A DNA stretch of 35,434 nt from Candidatus Saccharimonadota bacterium (GCA_017406405.1 JAFQYO010000011.1:1-35434), one strand, 5' to 3'; counted from the first letter of the stretch, positions 14,248 to 22,127 are shown. Notes: generated by a model from the letters alone, not told the origin. Numbers and translations are program-made.

Positions 14248-15633
14248 ATGCTAAAACTCTACAACACGCCAAAAAAACAACTCGAAACCTTCTCCCCGAA
14301 AACCCCGGAAAAAGTCACGATTTACACCTGTGGCCCGACTGTCTATTCCGCTCCCCATATCGGGAATTTTGCCGCCTATATTTACTGGGACCTCCTTCTG
14401 CGCGTCCTGAAGAAAAACGGCTTTACTCCCTATCGAGTCTTAAACTTGACCGACGTCGGCCATCTCACTTCTGACGCTGATTCCGGCGAGGACAAACTCG
14501 AAAAGGGCGCCAAAAGAGAAGGGAAAACCGTCTGGGAAATCGCCGACACCTATATCGACCTCTTTAAGTCCGACTTTAAAAAACTCAATCTCCTCGAGCC
14601 AGAAATCTGGGCCCGTGCGACCGATTACATCGAAGATTCAAAATCCTTAGTTGAAAAACTAATAAAAAACGATTTCGTGTACGAAACCTCTGACGGCCTT
14701 TACTTCGACACCTCAAAATTCCCAGCCTACGCCGATTTTGCTCACCTCGACCTCAACCACGCTAAAGCCGGCGCGCGTGTCAAGTTCTCGTCCGAAAAGA
14801 AAAACCTTTCCGACTTCGCCGTCTGGAAGTTCATTAAGCCTGGCGAAAATCACACAATGCGCTGGGACTTTCTCGGCCGCCCCGGCTATCCTGGCTGGCA
14901 CCTCGAATGTTCGACCATCATTCACAAAGAACTCGGCGAACCAATCGACATCCACGCCGGCGGTATCGACCATATCCCTGTCCACCACACAAACGAAATC
15001 GCCCAAACTTTTGGCGCCTTTAAAACCCCTCTCGCTTATTTCTGGCTTCATTGCAACTTCCTCACTATAAACGGCGAGAAAGTCTCGAAATCCCTCGGGA
15101 ACATCTTAACCCTAAACGACCTCGAGAAAAACGATTTCTCCGTCTTCGATTTCAAACTCTGGCTCTACCAAGGTCATTATCGCTCCGAGCGAAACTTCAC
15201 CTTCTCTGACCTCGAAGCCGCGAAGAACCGCCGCCTCTCCTGGACAAACGCCTATCTCGTCTCTCTCCAACTCGCCGAAAAAGCCCCCCGCCCGTCTATA
15301 AAAACCTCCGAATTCACGTCCGACCTTCTCTCGCGCCTCAACGACGATTTAAACTCCGCCTCCGCCTTTGCCTTGATTGACGAGAAAAAAGAAACCCTCT
15401 CCGCGCCCGACTGGGAATATGTCGAAGACCTCTTCTCCCTTAACCTTCTCGAAAACTTAAAATCCGATTCCTTCTCCTCCCTCGAAGCCTCCCTCCGAGA
15501 AAAAATCGACGCCCGAAACTCCGCTCGCCTTAAAAAAGATTTCAAAACCGCCGACGCCCTCCGCGACGAACTCCTCACTCGCGGAATCTCCCTCCTCGAC
15601 ACTCCCTCGGGAACCTTCTGGCAGCTCGTATAA
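14248..15633 (+). CDS. cysS: Cysteinyl-tRNA synthetase
   Basis: The class I synthetase charges tRNA-Cys. Signatures in the 461-residue protein are IYTCGPTVY with the zinc ligand C28, the HIGH motif as PHIGN (36-40), WHLECSTI with the second Cys ligand, IHAGGIDHIPVHHTNEIAQ with the His and Glu ligands, and the KMSKS loop as KVSKS (about 278-282). The zinc site that discriminates cysteine is complete. The C-terminal helical anticodon-binding region is present and ends at the expected length. AGAGGT precedes the ATG by 6 nt. No promoter is seen in the 48-nt gap, so it is probably transcribed from the DHH gene promoter. Confidence 0.95.
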   Translation: MLKLYNTPKKQLETFSPKTPEKVTIYTCGPTVYSAPHIGNFAAYIYWDLLLRVLKKNGFTPYRVLNLTDVGHLTSDADSGEDKLEKGAKREGKTVWEIADTYIDLFKSDFKKLNLLEPEIWARATDYIEDSKSLVEKLIKNDFVYETSDGLYFDTSKFPAYADFAHLDLNHAKAGARVKFSSEKKNLSDFAVWKFIKPGENHTMRWDFLGRPGYPGWHLECSTIIHKELGEPIDIHAGGIDHIPVHHTNEIAQTFGAFKTPLAYFWLHCNFLTINGEKVSKSLGNILTLNDLEKNDFSVFDFKLWLYQGHYRSERNFTFSDLEAAKNRRLSWTNAYLVSLQLAEKAPRPSIKTSEFTSDLLSRLNDDLNSASAFALIDEKKETLSAPDWEYVEDLFSLNLLENLKSDSFSSLEASLREKIDARNSARLKKDFKTADALRDELLTRGISLLDTPSGTFWQLV

Positions 15634-15662
15634 TATATATATTATAATTCTTATGCTATAAT
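15629..15662 (+). promoter_or_regulatory. Three TATAAT boxes at 14-bp spacing
   Basis: TATAAT occurs at 15629-15634, 15643-15648 and 15657-15662. Only the last has the TGC extension and lies 7 nt before the ATG at 15669, so it is the likely promoter of that gene. Confidence 0.5.
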
Positions 15663-15668
15663 AGACTT

Positions 15669-16325
15669 ATGGCAAAGAAATCTTCAAAACCCTCAAAATC
15701 TCCAAAACAACTTAAATCTTCCTCGCGAAGAAAATCCCCCTCCGCGAACTCCCCCGAAAAATCTTCCAGCTTCAGCACTGTCGTTCTCGGTCTTCTCCTC
15801 TGCATAAGTCTCTTAGCAAACATTTGCTTATTTAAAAAGCTCCCGACCCACGAAGAAGAAAAACGCCTCGAAGCTTTCGAAACCATCGCCGACAACCTCA
15901 TCGAAGAACAAGTCATGTATTCCGAAGACGCTCGCGCTTCAAGGACGGCCCGCCTAACCGACATCGGCCTTTCGGACGACGATGACCTCTATCTCGACTT
16001 CACGATGACAAATTTCGAAAACCACATCCCTGTCTCGACCCAAGACGGCCGTCTCCATTTCCAATGCAACAAAGAAAATAACTATGTCATCATTGACAAC
16101 CCGGGTTGTGCTCTCGCCTACTGGTATGACGAAATAAAAGAAACTCCTGAAGATTTCCGAGAAACCTACCAGTCCTATCTAAACGACCTCGAGGCGTCCG
16201 TAGCCCTCTGCAACGAAACCATAGAAGAGGACGAGTCCGGAAACGTCAAGTACTCCCCAGAATGTGAAGAAAAACGAAACGAAATAAACGAAAAATACGC
16301 TGACTTTTTCGAGGAAATTAAATAA
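15669..16325 (+). CDS. Hypothetical membrane-anchored protein
   Basis: I do not recognise this 218-residue protein. It starts with a basic Lys/Ser/Pro-rich tail of about 33 residues, then a single hydrophobic segment (about 37-57, VVLGLLLCISLLANICLF) and a strongly acidic remainder. The layout predicts a type II protein with its C-terminal domain outside the membrane. Four Cys residues in the outer part (in FQCNK, NPGCAL, ALCNET and PECEEK) could form two disulfides. It is a single leaderless gene with its own promoter. A role in the cell envelope is only a guess from topology. Confidence 0.75.
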   Translation: MAKKSSKPSKSPKQLKSSSRRKSPSANSPEKSSSFSTVVLGLLLCISLLANICLFKKLPTHEEEKRLEAFETIADNLIEEQVMYSEDARASRTARLTDIGLSDDDDLYLDFTMTNFENHIPVSTQDGRLHFQCNKENNYVIIDNPGCALAYWYDEIKETPEDFRETYQSYLNDLEASVALCNETIEEDESGNVKYSPECEEKRNEINEKYADFFEEIK

Positions 16326-16371
16326 TTTCTCGGAAAACAATTTAACTTCCTCTTGCGTCTTTTAGCTTTTA

Positions 16372-16416
16372 TGTTATAATAAAGAACATCTAGCTTTAGA
16401 AAGGTGGTGTTCTTTA
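16372..16416 (+). promoter_or_regulatory. yhhQ-like gene promoter with overlapping dyad
   Basis: An extended -10 box (TGTTATAAT, TATAAT 16375-16380) is followed by perfect 9-bp inverted arms TAAAGAACA (16380-16388) and TGTTCTTTA (16408-16416). The left arm covers the predicted start near 16387 and so is mostly untranscribed; an operator is therefore more likely than an RNA hairpin. The ribosome-binding site AAAGGTGG lies between the arms and the right arm abuts the ATG. Confidence 0.5.
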
Positions 16417-17049
16417 ATGTTTGGTGTTTTAGCTTCAATTTCTGGTGTAGTTCTAATCATCTCAAACCTTGCCGCAGGAAAAATCTGGCTTCTGTTCGGC
16501 TTGCCGGCCGACGGAGGCCTGATTATTTTCCCCGTCACTTATATTATTGGCGACCTTATCGTCGCTCTCTATGGCGAAAAAAAGGCAAACCTTGTCGTTA
16601 CGACCAGCACGGCTCTCGCTTTCGTCATGACCGTCATCATGTGGATTGTCGTCTATCTCCTCCCCGCCTATCCAGGTTGGGACGGCCAGTCAAGTTTTGC
16701 GTCAGTTTTTGGAAGCGTAAACCGAATTACTCTCGCAAGCTTGACCGCCTATTTCGTCTCGAACGTCCTAAACAACCATGTCTTCATAAAAATCCGTCAT
16801 GGTTTTATCGGAAAGGCATTGGGCTCGTCGGCCGCTTCGAGACTAGTCGACAACCTCATTTTCGAGACTCTCGGTTTCTTCGGCGTCCTCGCCGTATCGG
16901 ATTTTATAAAACAAATGATTTTCGCCTACGTCGCTGGCATGATTCTCGAAACCGCGCTCGCGCCCGTCTCGAAATTCTGCTACGAAAAGCTACGCACCTC
17001 AAAACTCTACTGGATGGAATTCATCGAAGATCCCGTCTCGCCCATTTGA
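16417..17049 (+). CDS. yhhQ: Queuosine precursor transporter (YhhQ/QPTR family)
   Basis: The family imports preQ0, preQ1 or queuine. The 210-residue protein has about six membrane segments and the conserved motifs IISNLAAGKIW near the start, FPVTYIIGDLIVALYGEKKA (about 38-57), and a later RLVDNLIFETLGFFG stretch that matches the 'R..NLVSQ/D..IF' region. It ends in TGA. The next gene is tgt, the enzyme that inserts the imported base, which supports the call strongly. A terminator and a separate promoter lie between them, so they are adjacent units rather than one operon. Salvage fits a small-genome epibiont that obtains nucleobases from its host. Confidence 0.85.
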   Translation: MFGVLASISGVVLIISNLAAGKIWLLFGLPADGGLIIFPVTYIIGDLIVALYGEKKANLVVTTSTALAFVMTVIMWIVVYLLPAYPGWDGQSSFASVFGSVNRITLASLTAYFVSNVLNNHVFIKIRHGFIGKALGSSAASRLVDNLIFETLGFFGVLAVSDFIKQMIFAYVAGMILETALAPVSKFCYEKLRTSKLYWMEFIEDPVSPI

Positions 17050-17065
17050 GATTTTTTCTCATCCG

Positions 17066-17092
17066 CCCCCGTCTAGCGCGGGGGATTTTTTT
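17066..17092 (+). terminator. Terminator between the queuosine transporter and tgt
   Basis: CCCCCG (17066-17071) pairs with CGGGGG (17079-17084 region), followed by A and seven T residues. Confidence 0.8.
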
Positions 17093-17093
17093 A

Positions 17094-17102
17094 TGTTATA
17101 AT
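17094..17102 (+). promoter_or_regulatory. Extended -10 promoter of tgt
   Basis: TGTTATAAT (TATAAT 17097-17102), immediately after the upstream T-tract; ATG at 17114, giving a leader of about 5 nt. Confidence 0.6.
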
Positions 17103-17113
17103 AAAAAACAATT

Positions 17114-18388
17114 ATGGAGAAAAATCAACAGCCTCTTCCCGAACAAGCTCGACCCGAATCTGAAAACCTTTCCCCCCTTTCCTTTACCGTCGAAAAATCC
17201 CTAAAGAATGGTTTAGGCCGAATCGGGACAATAAAAACAGCTCACGGAGAGATAAAAACCCCCGCTTTTATGGCTGTCGGAACGACTGGCTCGGTCCGTT
17301 TTCTCGAAATGTCTGACCTTAAAAATACTGGCGCCGAAGCAATGCTCTCAAACGGCTACCACCTCCGAAAAAAATCTCCCGAGATAGCCGAAGCTGGCGG
17401 CCTCGCGAAATATTCCGGGTGGAACGGCCCGACTTTAACCGACTCTGGCGGGTTCCAAGTTATGTCGCTTGGCTCTGGCCTCGGAAAAGTCGTCTCAATG
17501 GACAGAAAAATCGAAAAAACAAAAAAGAAAGATCGTCTTGCTCTTGTTTCCGACCGCGGCGTCGATTTTACCGACCCATTTTCCGGCGAACGCGAATTTA
17601 TTGGCCCGGAAGAATCTATGCAAATCCAAACTAGAATCGGCGCCGATATCCACATGGCTTTTGACGAACTTACTTCGCTCGCTGATGATTATGATTATAA
17701 CGTCCGCGCCATGTTCCGAACCGAGCGTTGGGCCGAACGTTCTCTCGCCGAGCATAAAAAGATTCGCGATTCTCTTGGCTACCGCCAAAATCTCTATGGC
17801 GTTCTTCAGGGCGGTCGTTGGGAGGACCTCCGTCGCCGAACCGCAAGAGTCCTAGGCGCGATGAACTTCGACGGTTTTGGTCTCGGCGGTGCTTTCTTAA
17901 AAGAAGACCTCGGAAAAATCCTCCGCTGGTGCAACGAAGAACTTCCTTTCGAAAAACCTCGCCATCTCCTCGGGCTCTCTCGACCCGACGATATTTTCGT
18001 CGGTTTCGAAAACGGCGCCGACACTCTTGACTGCGTCGCCCCAACTCGCGAAGCTCGCCACGGCCGAATCTACACGAAGCATGGCGAAATATATCTCCGA
18101 AAGTTTAAAGACTCCCCCGCCCTCCTCGACGAAGACTGCGATTGCGAAACCTGTCGCTCTGGCTGGACTCGTGGAAAGCTCCGCACGCTCTGGAAATCAC
18201 CCAACCTCGCAGAAAAAGCCCTATATTATAAACTCGCCTCGATTCATAATCTCCGCTTTACGATTCGAATTTTCGAAAACATCCAAAAATCCGTAAAGAC
18301 CCATTCCTACGACACATACAAAAAAGACTTCCTAGAAAACTATTACGGAAAAGACGAAGTTATTCGCCGAAAACTCCTAGAAAAATAA
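17114..18388 (+). CDS. tgt: tRNA-guanine transglycosylase
   Basis: Tgt exchanges guanine 34 of GUN-anticodon tRNAs for a queuosine precursor. The 424-residue sequence has the proton-transfer Asp in LTDSGGFQVMSLG (D110), HMAFDE (D184), LQGG (Q232), GFGLGGAF, the nucleophile in DTLDCVAPTREARHG (D306) and the zinc site C342, C344, C347 with H378. The residue two after D184, Cys in preQ1-using enzymes (Z. mobilis C158), is Leu186; queuine-using eukaryotic enzymes also lack the Cys. The substrate may thus be queuine, taken up by the neighbouring transporter. An N-terminal extension of about 25 residues is unusual. Leader nearly absent. Confidence 0.92.
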   Translation: MEKNQQPLPEQARPESENLSPLSFTVEKSLKNGLGRIGTIKTAHGEIKTPAFMAVGTTGSVRFLEMSDLKNTGAEAMLSNGYHLRKKSPEIAEAGGLAKYSGWNGPTLTDSGGFQVMSLGSGLGKVVSMDRKIEKTKKKDRLALVSDRGVDFTDPFSGEREFIGPEESMQIQTRIGADIHMAFDELTSLADDYDYNVRAMFRTERWAERSLAEHKKIRDSLGYRQNLYGVLQGGRWEDLRRRTARVLGAMNFDGFGLGGAFLKEDLGKILRWCNEELPFEKPRHLLGLSRPDDIFVGFENGADTLDCVAPTREARHGRIYTKHGEIYLRKFKDSPALLDEDCDCETCRSGWTRGKLRTLWKSPNLAEKALYYKLASIHNLRFTIRIFENIQKSVKTHSYDTYKKDFLENYYGKDEVIRRKLLEK

Positions 18389-18396
18389 ATCTGTCT

Positions 18397-18406
18397 ATGT
18401 TAAAAT
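18397..18406 (+). promoter_or_regulatory. Promoter of the AI-2E family gene
   Basis: TATGT-TAAAAT, an extended -10 box with TAAAAT at 18401-18406; the ATG lies 27 nt further with an AAAGGAG site between them. Confidence 0.5.
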
Positions 18407-18432
18407 TATCTTAACAAAGGAGTTTTAATTTT

Positions 18433-19554
18433 ATGTCTCACCACATAATCGAAGTCCAAACAAAAACCTTTATTCGCTTTTGGCTTGTTTCTCTCGGGTT
18501 CATTCTCGCCATAGCCTTCATTTATAAAGCCGGTGTCGCCCTCGGGATGACTGTCGCCGCCGCTCTCCTCGCTATCGCGATTCGTCCTTTTGCTACACAA
18601 GTTGACGCCCTCTTCAAAAAACTCTTTAAAACAAAGTCAAAATTCCCGACTATCCTCGCTTATCTCCTTGTTCTCCTTGTCATCGCCACAATCATCGCCG
18701 TTGTTGGCCCTGTGATTGTCCGAGAAATCGTCCGCTTCGTCCAAAATCTCCCGACCATGGTTGACGGAGAGGCTATGAAAAAAATTAGTGAGTTCGGCGC
18801 CGCAATCGGCTTCCACGACCTTTCGACCGAAATTTCCTCCGTCGTCGACAACTTCTCGAAAAACTTCCTCGGTGCCTACGGTTCTTCGGTTCTTTCCGGA
18901 ATCGGCTCGATTAGCTCGATTGTGGCCGAAGTCGTCGTAACCCTCATCATGAGCCTTTTCTTCCTTATCGAAGGCCCCGACCTTTTGAACGATTTCTGGT
19001 CAAAGCTCGGCGCTCGTCGCTCCGCCTCCGAGGCGAAAGACCGCGAAGCGAAGATGCTCTCCGAGTCCCGCTATATCGTCTCGCGTATGGCCTGGGTCGT
19101 CTCGACTTTCGTCGATAAAAAGGTTTTCGTCGCCATAATAAACGGCTGTTCGACCGCCATCTTCTGTTTTATCGTCTCGACCGCCTTCCATTTCGAAAAC
19201 AATCTCGCTCTCCCTATGGGCATGATTGCCATGGTCTGTTGTATTATCCCTATGTTTGGCCAGTTTATCGGCGGAATCACCATCACCTTCATCTTGCTTT
19301 TGAACAACCCTATCGCCGCGATTATCTGGGTCGTCTTCTACTCTATTTATAGCGTCATAGAGTCGAACGTCTTCGAGCCAAAAATCCAAGGCGACGCCCT
19401 AAACCTCCCTCCTCTTATCGTCCTTATCGCGATTACGATCGGAACTTATATGATGGGCTTCTTCGGAACCTTAATCGCGATTCCGATTGCCGGCTGTATA
19501 AAAGTCGTCATCGACGAACTCCCCAGACTCCGCGAAATCTCTCAAAAATCCTAG
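18433..19554 (+). CDS. AI-2E family transporter (PerM/YdiK-like)
   Basis: The 373-residue integral membrane protein has the family layout: two N-terminal spans (about 14-50), a third span (about 73-98), a long amphipathic soluble loop (about 100-150), then a cluster of spans with SLFFLIEGP, SRMAWVVSTFVDKK, the ALPMGMIAMVCCIIPMFGQF and the NNPIAAIIWVVFYSIYSVIES and EPKIQGDALNLPPLIVLIAI signatures. Members are exporters or Na+/H+ antiporters, and the autoinducer-2 name does not prove substrate. Own promoter and AAAGGAG site. Downstream the next gene has a separate strong promoter. Confidence 0.88.
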   Translation: MSHHIIEVQTKTFIRFWLVSLGFILAIAFIYKAGVALGMTVAAALLAIAIRPFATQVDALFKKLFKTKSKFPTILAYLLVLLVIATIIAVVGPVIVREIVRFVQNLPTMVDGEAMKKISEFGAAIGFHDLSTEISSVVDNFSKNFLGAYGSSVLSGIGSISSIVAEVVVTLIMSLFFLIEGPDLLNDFWSKLGARRSASEAKDREAKMLSESRYIVSRMAWVVSTFVDKKVFVAIINGCSTAIFCFIVSTAFHFENNLALPMGMIAMVCCIIPMFGQFIGGITITFILLLNNPIAAIIWVVFYSIYSVIESNVFEPKIQGDALNLPPLIVLIAITIGTYMMGFFGTLIAIPIAGCIKVVIDELPRLREISQKS

Positions 19555-19574
19555 TTCCGTTCGCCTCTTGATTC

Positions 19575-19633
19575 TTGACGCTTTCACATTCTCGTTATAT
19601 AATTATTTCCGTAGACACCCCGGATTAGCGGGG
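19575..19633 (+). promoter_or_regulatory. Consensus promoter and leader hairpin of 19674 gene
   Basis: TTGACG (19575-19580), 17-nt spacer, TATAAT (19598-19603), predicted start near 19610. The 64-nt leader has a hairpin CCCCG (19618-19622)/CGGGG (19629-19633) and an AGGAGGT site before the ATG. Confidence 0.7.
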
Positions 19634-19673
19634 CAACTTGTTCATTTCCATTCTAGATAGGAGGTAATTATCT

Positions 19674-20978
19674 ATGGTTGGTTTTGTTTTTTATGTCCTT
19701 ATGTTTTTCATCACAGTATGCGGAATCACCTATGCATACAAAGTCGGAGCCAGCTCCGCAAGGCCCAACTACGCCGGCTGTCCTAGCGATGTTGAACCAG
19801 ATTCGTTCGTCGAATATTTCTTCGACATTCTGAGACGCATTAAAAACAAACTCTGCCTCCTCTTCTCCCTCGAAAAAACTCCATCGCCGAAAAAGTCTCA
19901 CGACATTTTCATTGACGACGATGACGAAGAAGAAGACGAGCCTTTAGAAGAGTTTGACGACGGCGAAGACGAAGAAGAACCCGATGAAAAAAGCTATATA
20001 ATCATCGACCATCGCAATCCCCCTCAAATGGATCCTATTATAGTCCATTTCAAGGAGATTAAAGAACTCGATTTGAGCTCCGTTCCCGGCGTCGAAACAG
20101 ATCTCTCGAAAGCTTCGCCCGAGGAACGTTTGCTCGCTCTCGCCCAATACGGAGACAACACCTTTGAACAAACAAACAATCTCATCTTCTCGGCCAACGT
20201 CGTTTTGACGATGTTTAACAACTTAGAAGACCAGTTCCGGTTCTTATCGTTCAACTCATATGTTGTCAAATCCGTCGAAACATTACTCGCCGATTTTCGT
20301 GTCGAGCGAAACCGTATCGACTACCTTGTCTTAAAAGCGGTTCCCAACAACACTACAAACAGTTCAGTCGATTCCGCCCAGGACATCCTCGTTCGTTCGA
20401 ATTATCGAATGAAAGAGATTCTTTCCGTCTTAAAAGACATATACTCAAAATCAAAGATGCTTGCATACAAACCCACGATCGTTGACAAAATCTGTCGGAC
20501 TCCTTCCGAAAGAGAAATCACATATACCGTTTCTTATCCGTTCTTAAAAGATGTGATAAACCTCGGTGAGCTTGATACACTCATCCATGATTTCTTCCAG
20601 GAGTCGGACAACATTTCCTACATAATCTCACATGCCGGCGAAGTGTCTCATCTTATGGTTCCGGAATCTTGGGTTATAGCCCTTACGGACGTAACCACAA
20701 GTTTCTCAAGGACCGAACAGGTCCTTCGCTCAATTCTCAACCAAGAAAACCTGGAAGGCTCGCTGAACTATTGCCTGCCTCGCCAGCCACTTTCTCAGAA
20801 AAAGGTGTTCTCAAAGTTTATGAAACTCCGGAAAGAGCTGTATCGTCTCAAAGACTATCTTGACGAGATAAACCAAGACATCACCGATCTTGCGATTATC
20901 GACTCGCCGAACTTCTTTGAGAAAAAACAAGACGCAAAAAAGACCTTAAAACGTCTTAAAGAAAACGTAAACCGCTAA
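19674..20978 (+). CDS. Large hypothetical membrane-anchored protein with acidic linker
   Basis: I do not recognise this 434-residue protein. It has one N-terminal membrane segment (about 3-22), a short linker, a highly acidic stretch (about 82-110, mostly Asp and Glu) and then a helical C-terminal domain of about 300 residues with repeated heptad-like patterns and three conserved-looking blocks (SPEERLLALAQYGDNTFEQT, the YPFLKDVINLGELDTLIHDF region and KKVFSKFMKLRKELYRLKDY). The domain should lie in the cytoplasm if the short N-terminus is outside. Codon use is less C-ending than in flanking genes. It has one of the strongest promoters in the window, so abundant expression is expected. Confidence 0.75.
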   Translation: MVGFVFYVLMFFITVCGITYAYKVGASSARPNYAGCPSDVEPDSFVEYFFDILRRIKNKLCLLFSLEKTPSPKKSHDIFIDDDDEEEDEPLEEFDDGEDEEEPDEKSYIIIDHRNPPQMDPIIVHFKEIKELDLSSVPGVETDLSKASPEERLLALAQYGDNTFEQTNNLIFSANVVLTMFNNLEDQFRFLSFNSYVVKSVETLLADFRVERNRIDYLVLKAVPNNTTNSSVDSAQDILVRSNYRMKEILSVLKDIYSKSKMLAYKPTIVDKICRTPSEREITYTVSYPFLKDVINLGELDTLIHDFFQESDNISYIISHAGEVSHLMVPESWVIALTDVTTSFSRTEQVLRSILNQENLEGSLNYCLPRQPLSQKKVFSKFMKLRKELYRLKDYLDEINQDITDLAIIDSPNFFEKKQDAKKTLKRLKENVNR

Positions 20979-20987
20979 ACCTCCTCT

Positions 20988-21017
20988 AAGACCCGCCAAA
21001 CCAGGCGGGTCTTTTCA
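20988..21017. terminator. Bidirectional terminator
   Basis: AAGACCCGCC and GGCGGGTCTT form a perfect 10-bp stem with a 6-nt loop and a T-tract. It lies between the plus-strand gene ending at 20978 and the minus-strand gene ending at 21021. Confidence 0.8.
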
Positions 21018-21020
21018 AAT

Positions 21021-21359
21021 TTAGGCTTTTTTAATTTTCTCGAATCTCAGCGCAACTGAATTTTCTTCATCAAAGGGCTTCCCCATCTTCTCGAAAGCCT
21101 CTTTCGTTTTCTCTTTATCTTCTTCCGGAAATGCCTCGGCCATAAACCGACAAGTCCCGAATTCGCTCATCGCAAAAACCTCGACTTTCGGGTTCTCTAA
21201 AATCTGCGAAAACACCTTCTTCGTCCGCGCCGTCCCGCAATAAACTTTACCCTCGACTTCCGCCGCCTGGTCAAATGGCCTCACATGTGGTTGCTCATCC
21301 TCGACCGTTGCAAGATACCAAACCCCCTTAAGCGCTTCAACAATTTCTTGTGTTTCCAT
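21021..21359 (-). CDS. Pyridoxamine 5'-phosphate oxidase-like flavin protein
   Basis: The 112-residue protein belongs to the small PNPOx-like split-barrel group that binds FMN, F420 or heme. Features are LKGVWYLATVEDEQPHVRPF (about 9-28), GKVYCGTARTKKVFSQILENPKVEVFA and a terminal ALRFEKIKK. Short members of this type are flavin reductases or stress-related oxidoreductases, and the substrate is unknown. An ATG further upstream exists, but the start at 21359 is preceded by GGAGG and the longer version would run through a palindrome and promoter. It is divergent from the response regulator and separated by the 22-bp palindrome at 21369. Confidence 0.82.
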   Translation of the reverse strand: METQEIVEALKGVWYLATVEDEQPHVRPFDQAAEVEGKVYCGTARTKKVFSQILENPKVEVFAMSEFGTCRFMAEAFPEEDKEKTKEAFEKMGKPFDEENSVALRFEKIKKA

Positions 21360-21368
21360 AAAACCTCC

Positions 21369-21390
21369 AAACCTTAAAATTTTAAGGTTT
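21369..21390. promoter_or_regulatory. 22-bp perfect palindrome between divergent genes
   Basis: AAACCTTAAAA and its exact reverse complement meet without a spacer. It lies in the leader of the PNPOx-like gene and upstream of the response-regulator promoter, so it is a good operator candidate. It could also form an RNA hairpin on the minus strand. Confidence 0.6.
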
Positions 21391-21411
21391 CTTTTAATGA
21401 CTACTGTTATT

Positions 21412-21419
21412 ATTATAAT
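21412..21419. promoter_or_regulatory. Overlapping divergent -10 boxes
   Basis: ATTATAAT is its own reverse complement: TATAAT reads rightward at 21414-21419 (response regulator) and leftward at 21417-21412 (PNPOx-like gene). Confidence 0.5.
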
Positions 21420-21440
21420 AGCATAAATAAGGAACATATC

Positions 21441-22103
21441 ATGAGAATACTTTACGTTGAAGATGAAAAACTTTTAGCTGACGCCGTCTCCCACCTCCTG
21501 AAAAAACAAGGAATATCCGTCGACTGGACTGACGATGGCGAAGAAGGCCTCCGCCTCGCAAAAAAGCCGGTTTATGATTGTATCGTCCTCGACATCATGC
21601 TCCCAAAAATGTCCGGCCTCGAAATTCTCGAAATCGTCCGCAAACAGGGAATTAAAACCCCGATTATTATGCTCTCCGCCCTCTCGGAAATCGAAGATAA
21701 AATCCGCGGTCTCGAACTCGGCGCCGACGATTATCTCGCAAAACCGTTTAAAACGACCGAGCTCATCGCCCGTCTAAACGCGCTGAACCGTCGTCCCCCG
21801 ATTCGTGACCGAAAAATCCTTAAATACGCCGACCTCAAATTCGATATCGAAGACAGAACAGTAAACGGAGTTTCTTTGACCGAAAAAGAAGCTGAAATCT
21901 TAAAAATGCTCATCGAAGCAGGCGATAAAACCGTCCAAAAAGACTATATTCTCGGCCATGTCTGGGGCGCAGAAATGCTCGCCGAAGACAACTACGTCGA
22001 AGTTTATATCTCCTATCTCCGGAAGAAGCTCGCTTCCGTCTCGAAAAAAGTAAAAATAAAAACCGTTCGTGGTCTCGGTTATAAACTTTGCGAAGAAAAA
22101 TAG
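21441..22103 (+). CDS. OmpR/PhoB-family response regulator
   Basis: The 220-residue regulator has a receiver domain (1-115) with the acidic pocket VEDE (E7, D8), phosphoacceptor D51 in VLDIMLP, the switch Ser79 and K101 in AKPF. Its winged-helix domain (about 125-218) has LTEKEAEILKMLI, VWGAE and the EVYISYLRKKL recognition helix, ending in IKTVRGLGYKL. It binds DNA after phosphorylation by the adjacent histidine kinase, which begins 25 nt downstream. The ATG is preceded by AAGGA. The palindrome at 21369 may be its own binding site, although OmpR-type regulators usually prefer direct repeats. Confidence 0.94.
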   Translation: MRILYVEDEKLLADAVSHLLKKQGISVDWTDDGEEGLRLAKKPVYDCIVLDIMLPKMSGLEILEIVRKQGIKTPIIMLSALSEIEDKIRGLELGADDYLAKPFKTTELIARLNALNRRPPIRDRKILKYADLKFDIEDRTVNGVSLTEKEAEILKMLIEAGDKTVQKDYILGHVWGAEMLAEDNYVEVYISYLRKKLASVSKKVKIKTVRGLGYKLCEEK

Positions 22104-22115
22104 CCTTCGATATAT

Positions 22116-22121
22116 TATAAT
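22116..22121 (+). promoter_or_regulatory. -10 box, leaderless start of the histidine kinase
   Basis: TATAAT, with the ATG 7 nt later at 22128. The usual TG is absent here. It lies just after the response regulator stop codon. Confidence 0.5.
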
Positions 22122-22127
22122 ATCCTT

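Noticed and set aside
13884-14474. Open frame of 196 codons on the plus strand
   Set aside because: Arg/Pro-rich shadow of the DHH gene and cysS; crosses both true gene ends.
16380-16416. preQ1 riboswitch before the transporter gene
   Set aside because: A CTAGC element is present, but the A-rich tail and pseudoknot partner of the preQ1-I class are missing and the left arm would mostly not be transcribed.
2151-17049. UGA recoding as in Gracilibacteria or Absconditabacteria
   Set aside because: dus and the queuosine transporter end at TGA at the expected family length, and no gene needs readthrough of TGA.
16404-17204. Open frame of 266 codons on the plus strand
   Set aside because: It is the shifted frame of the queuosine transporter gene, Arg-rich and running through its terminator into tgt.
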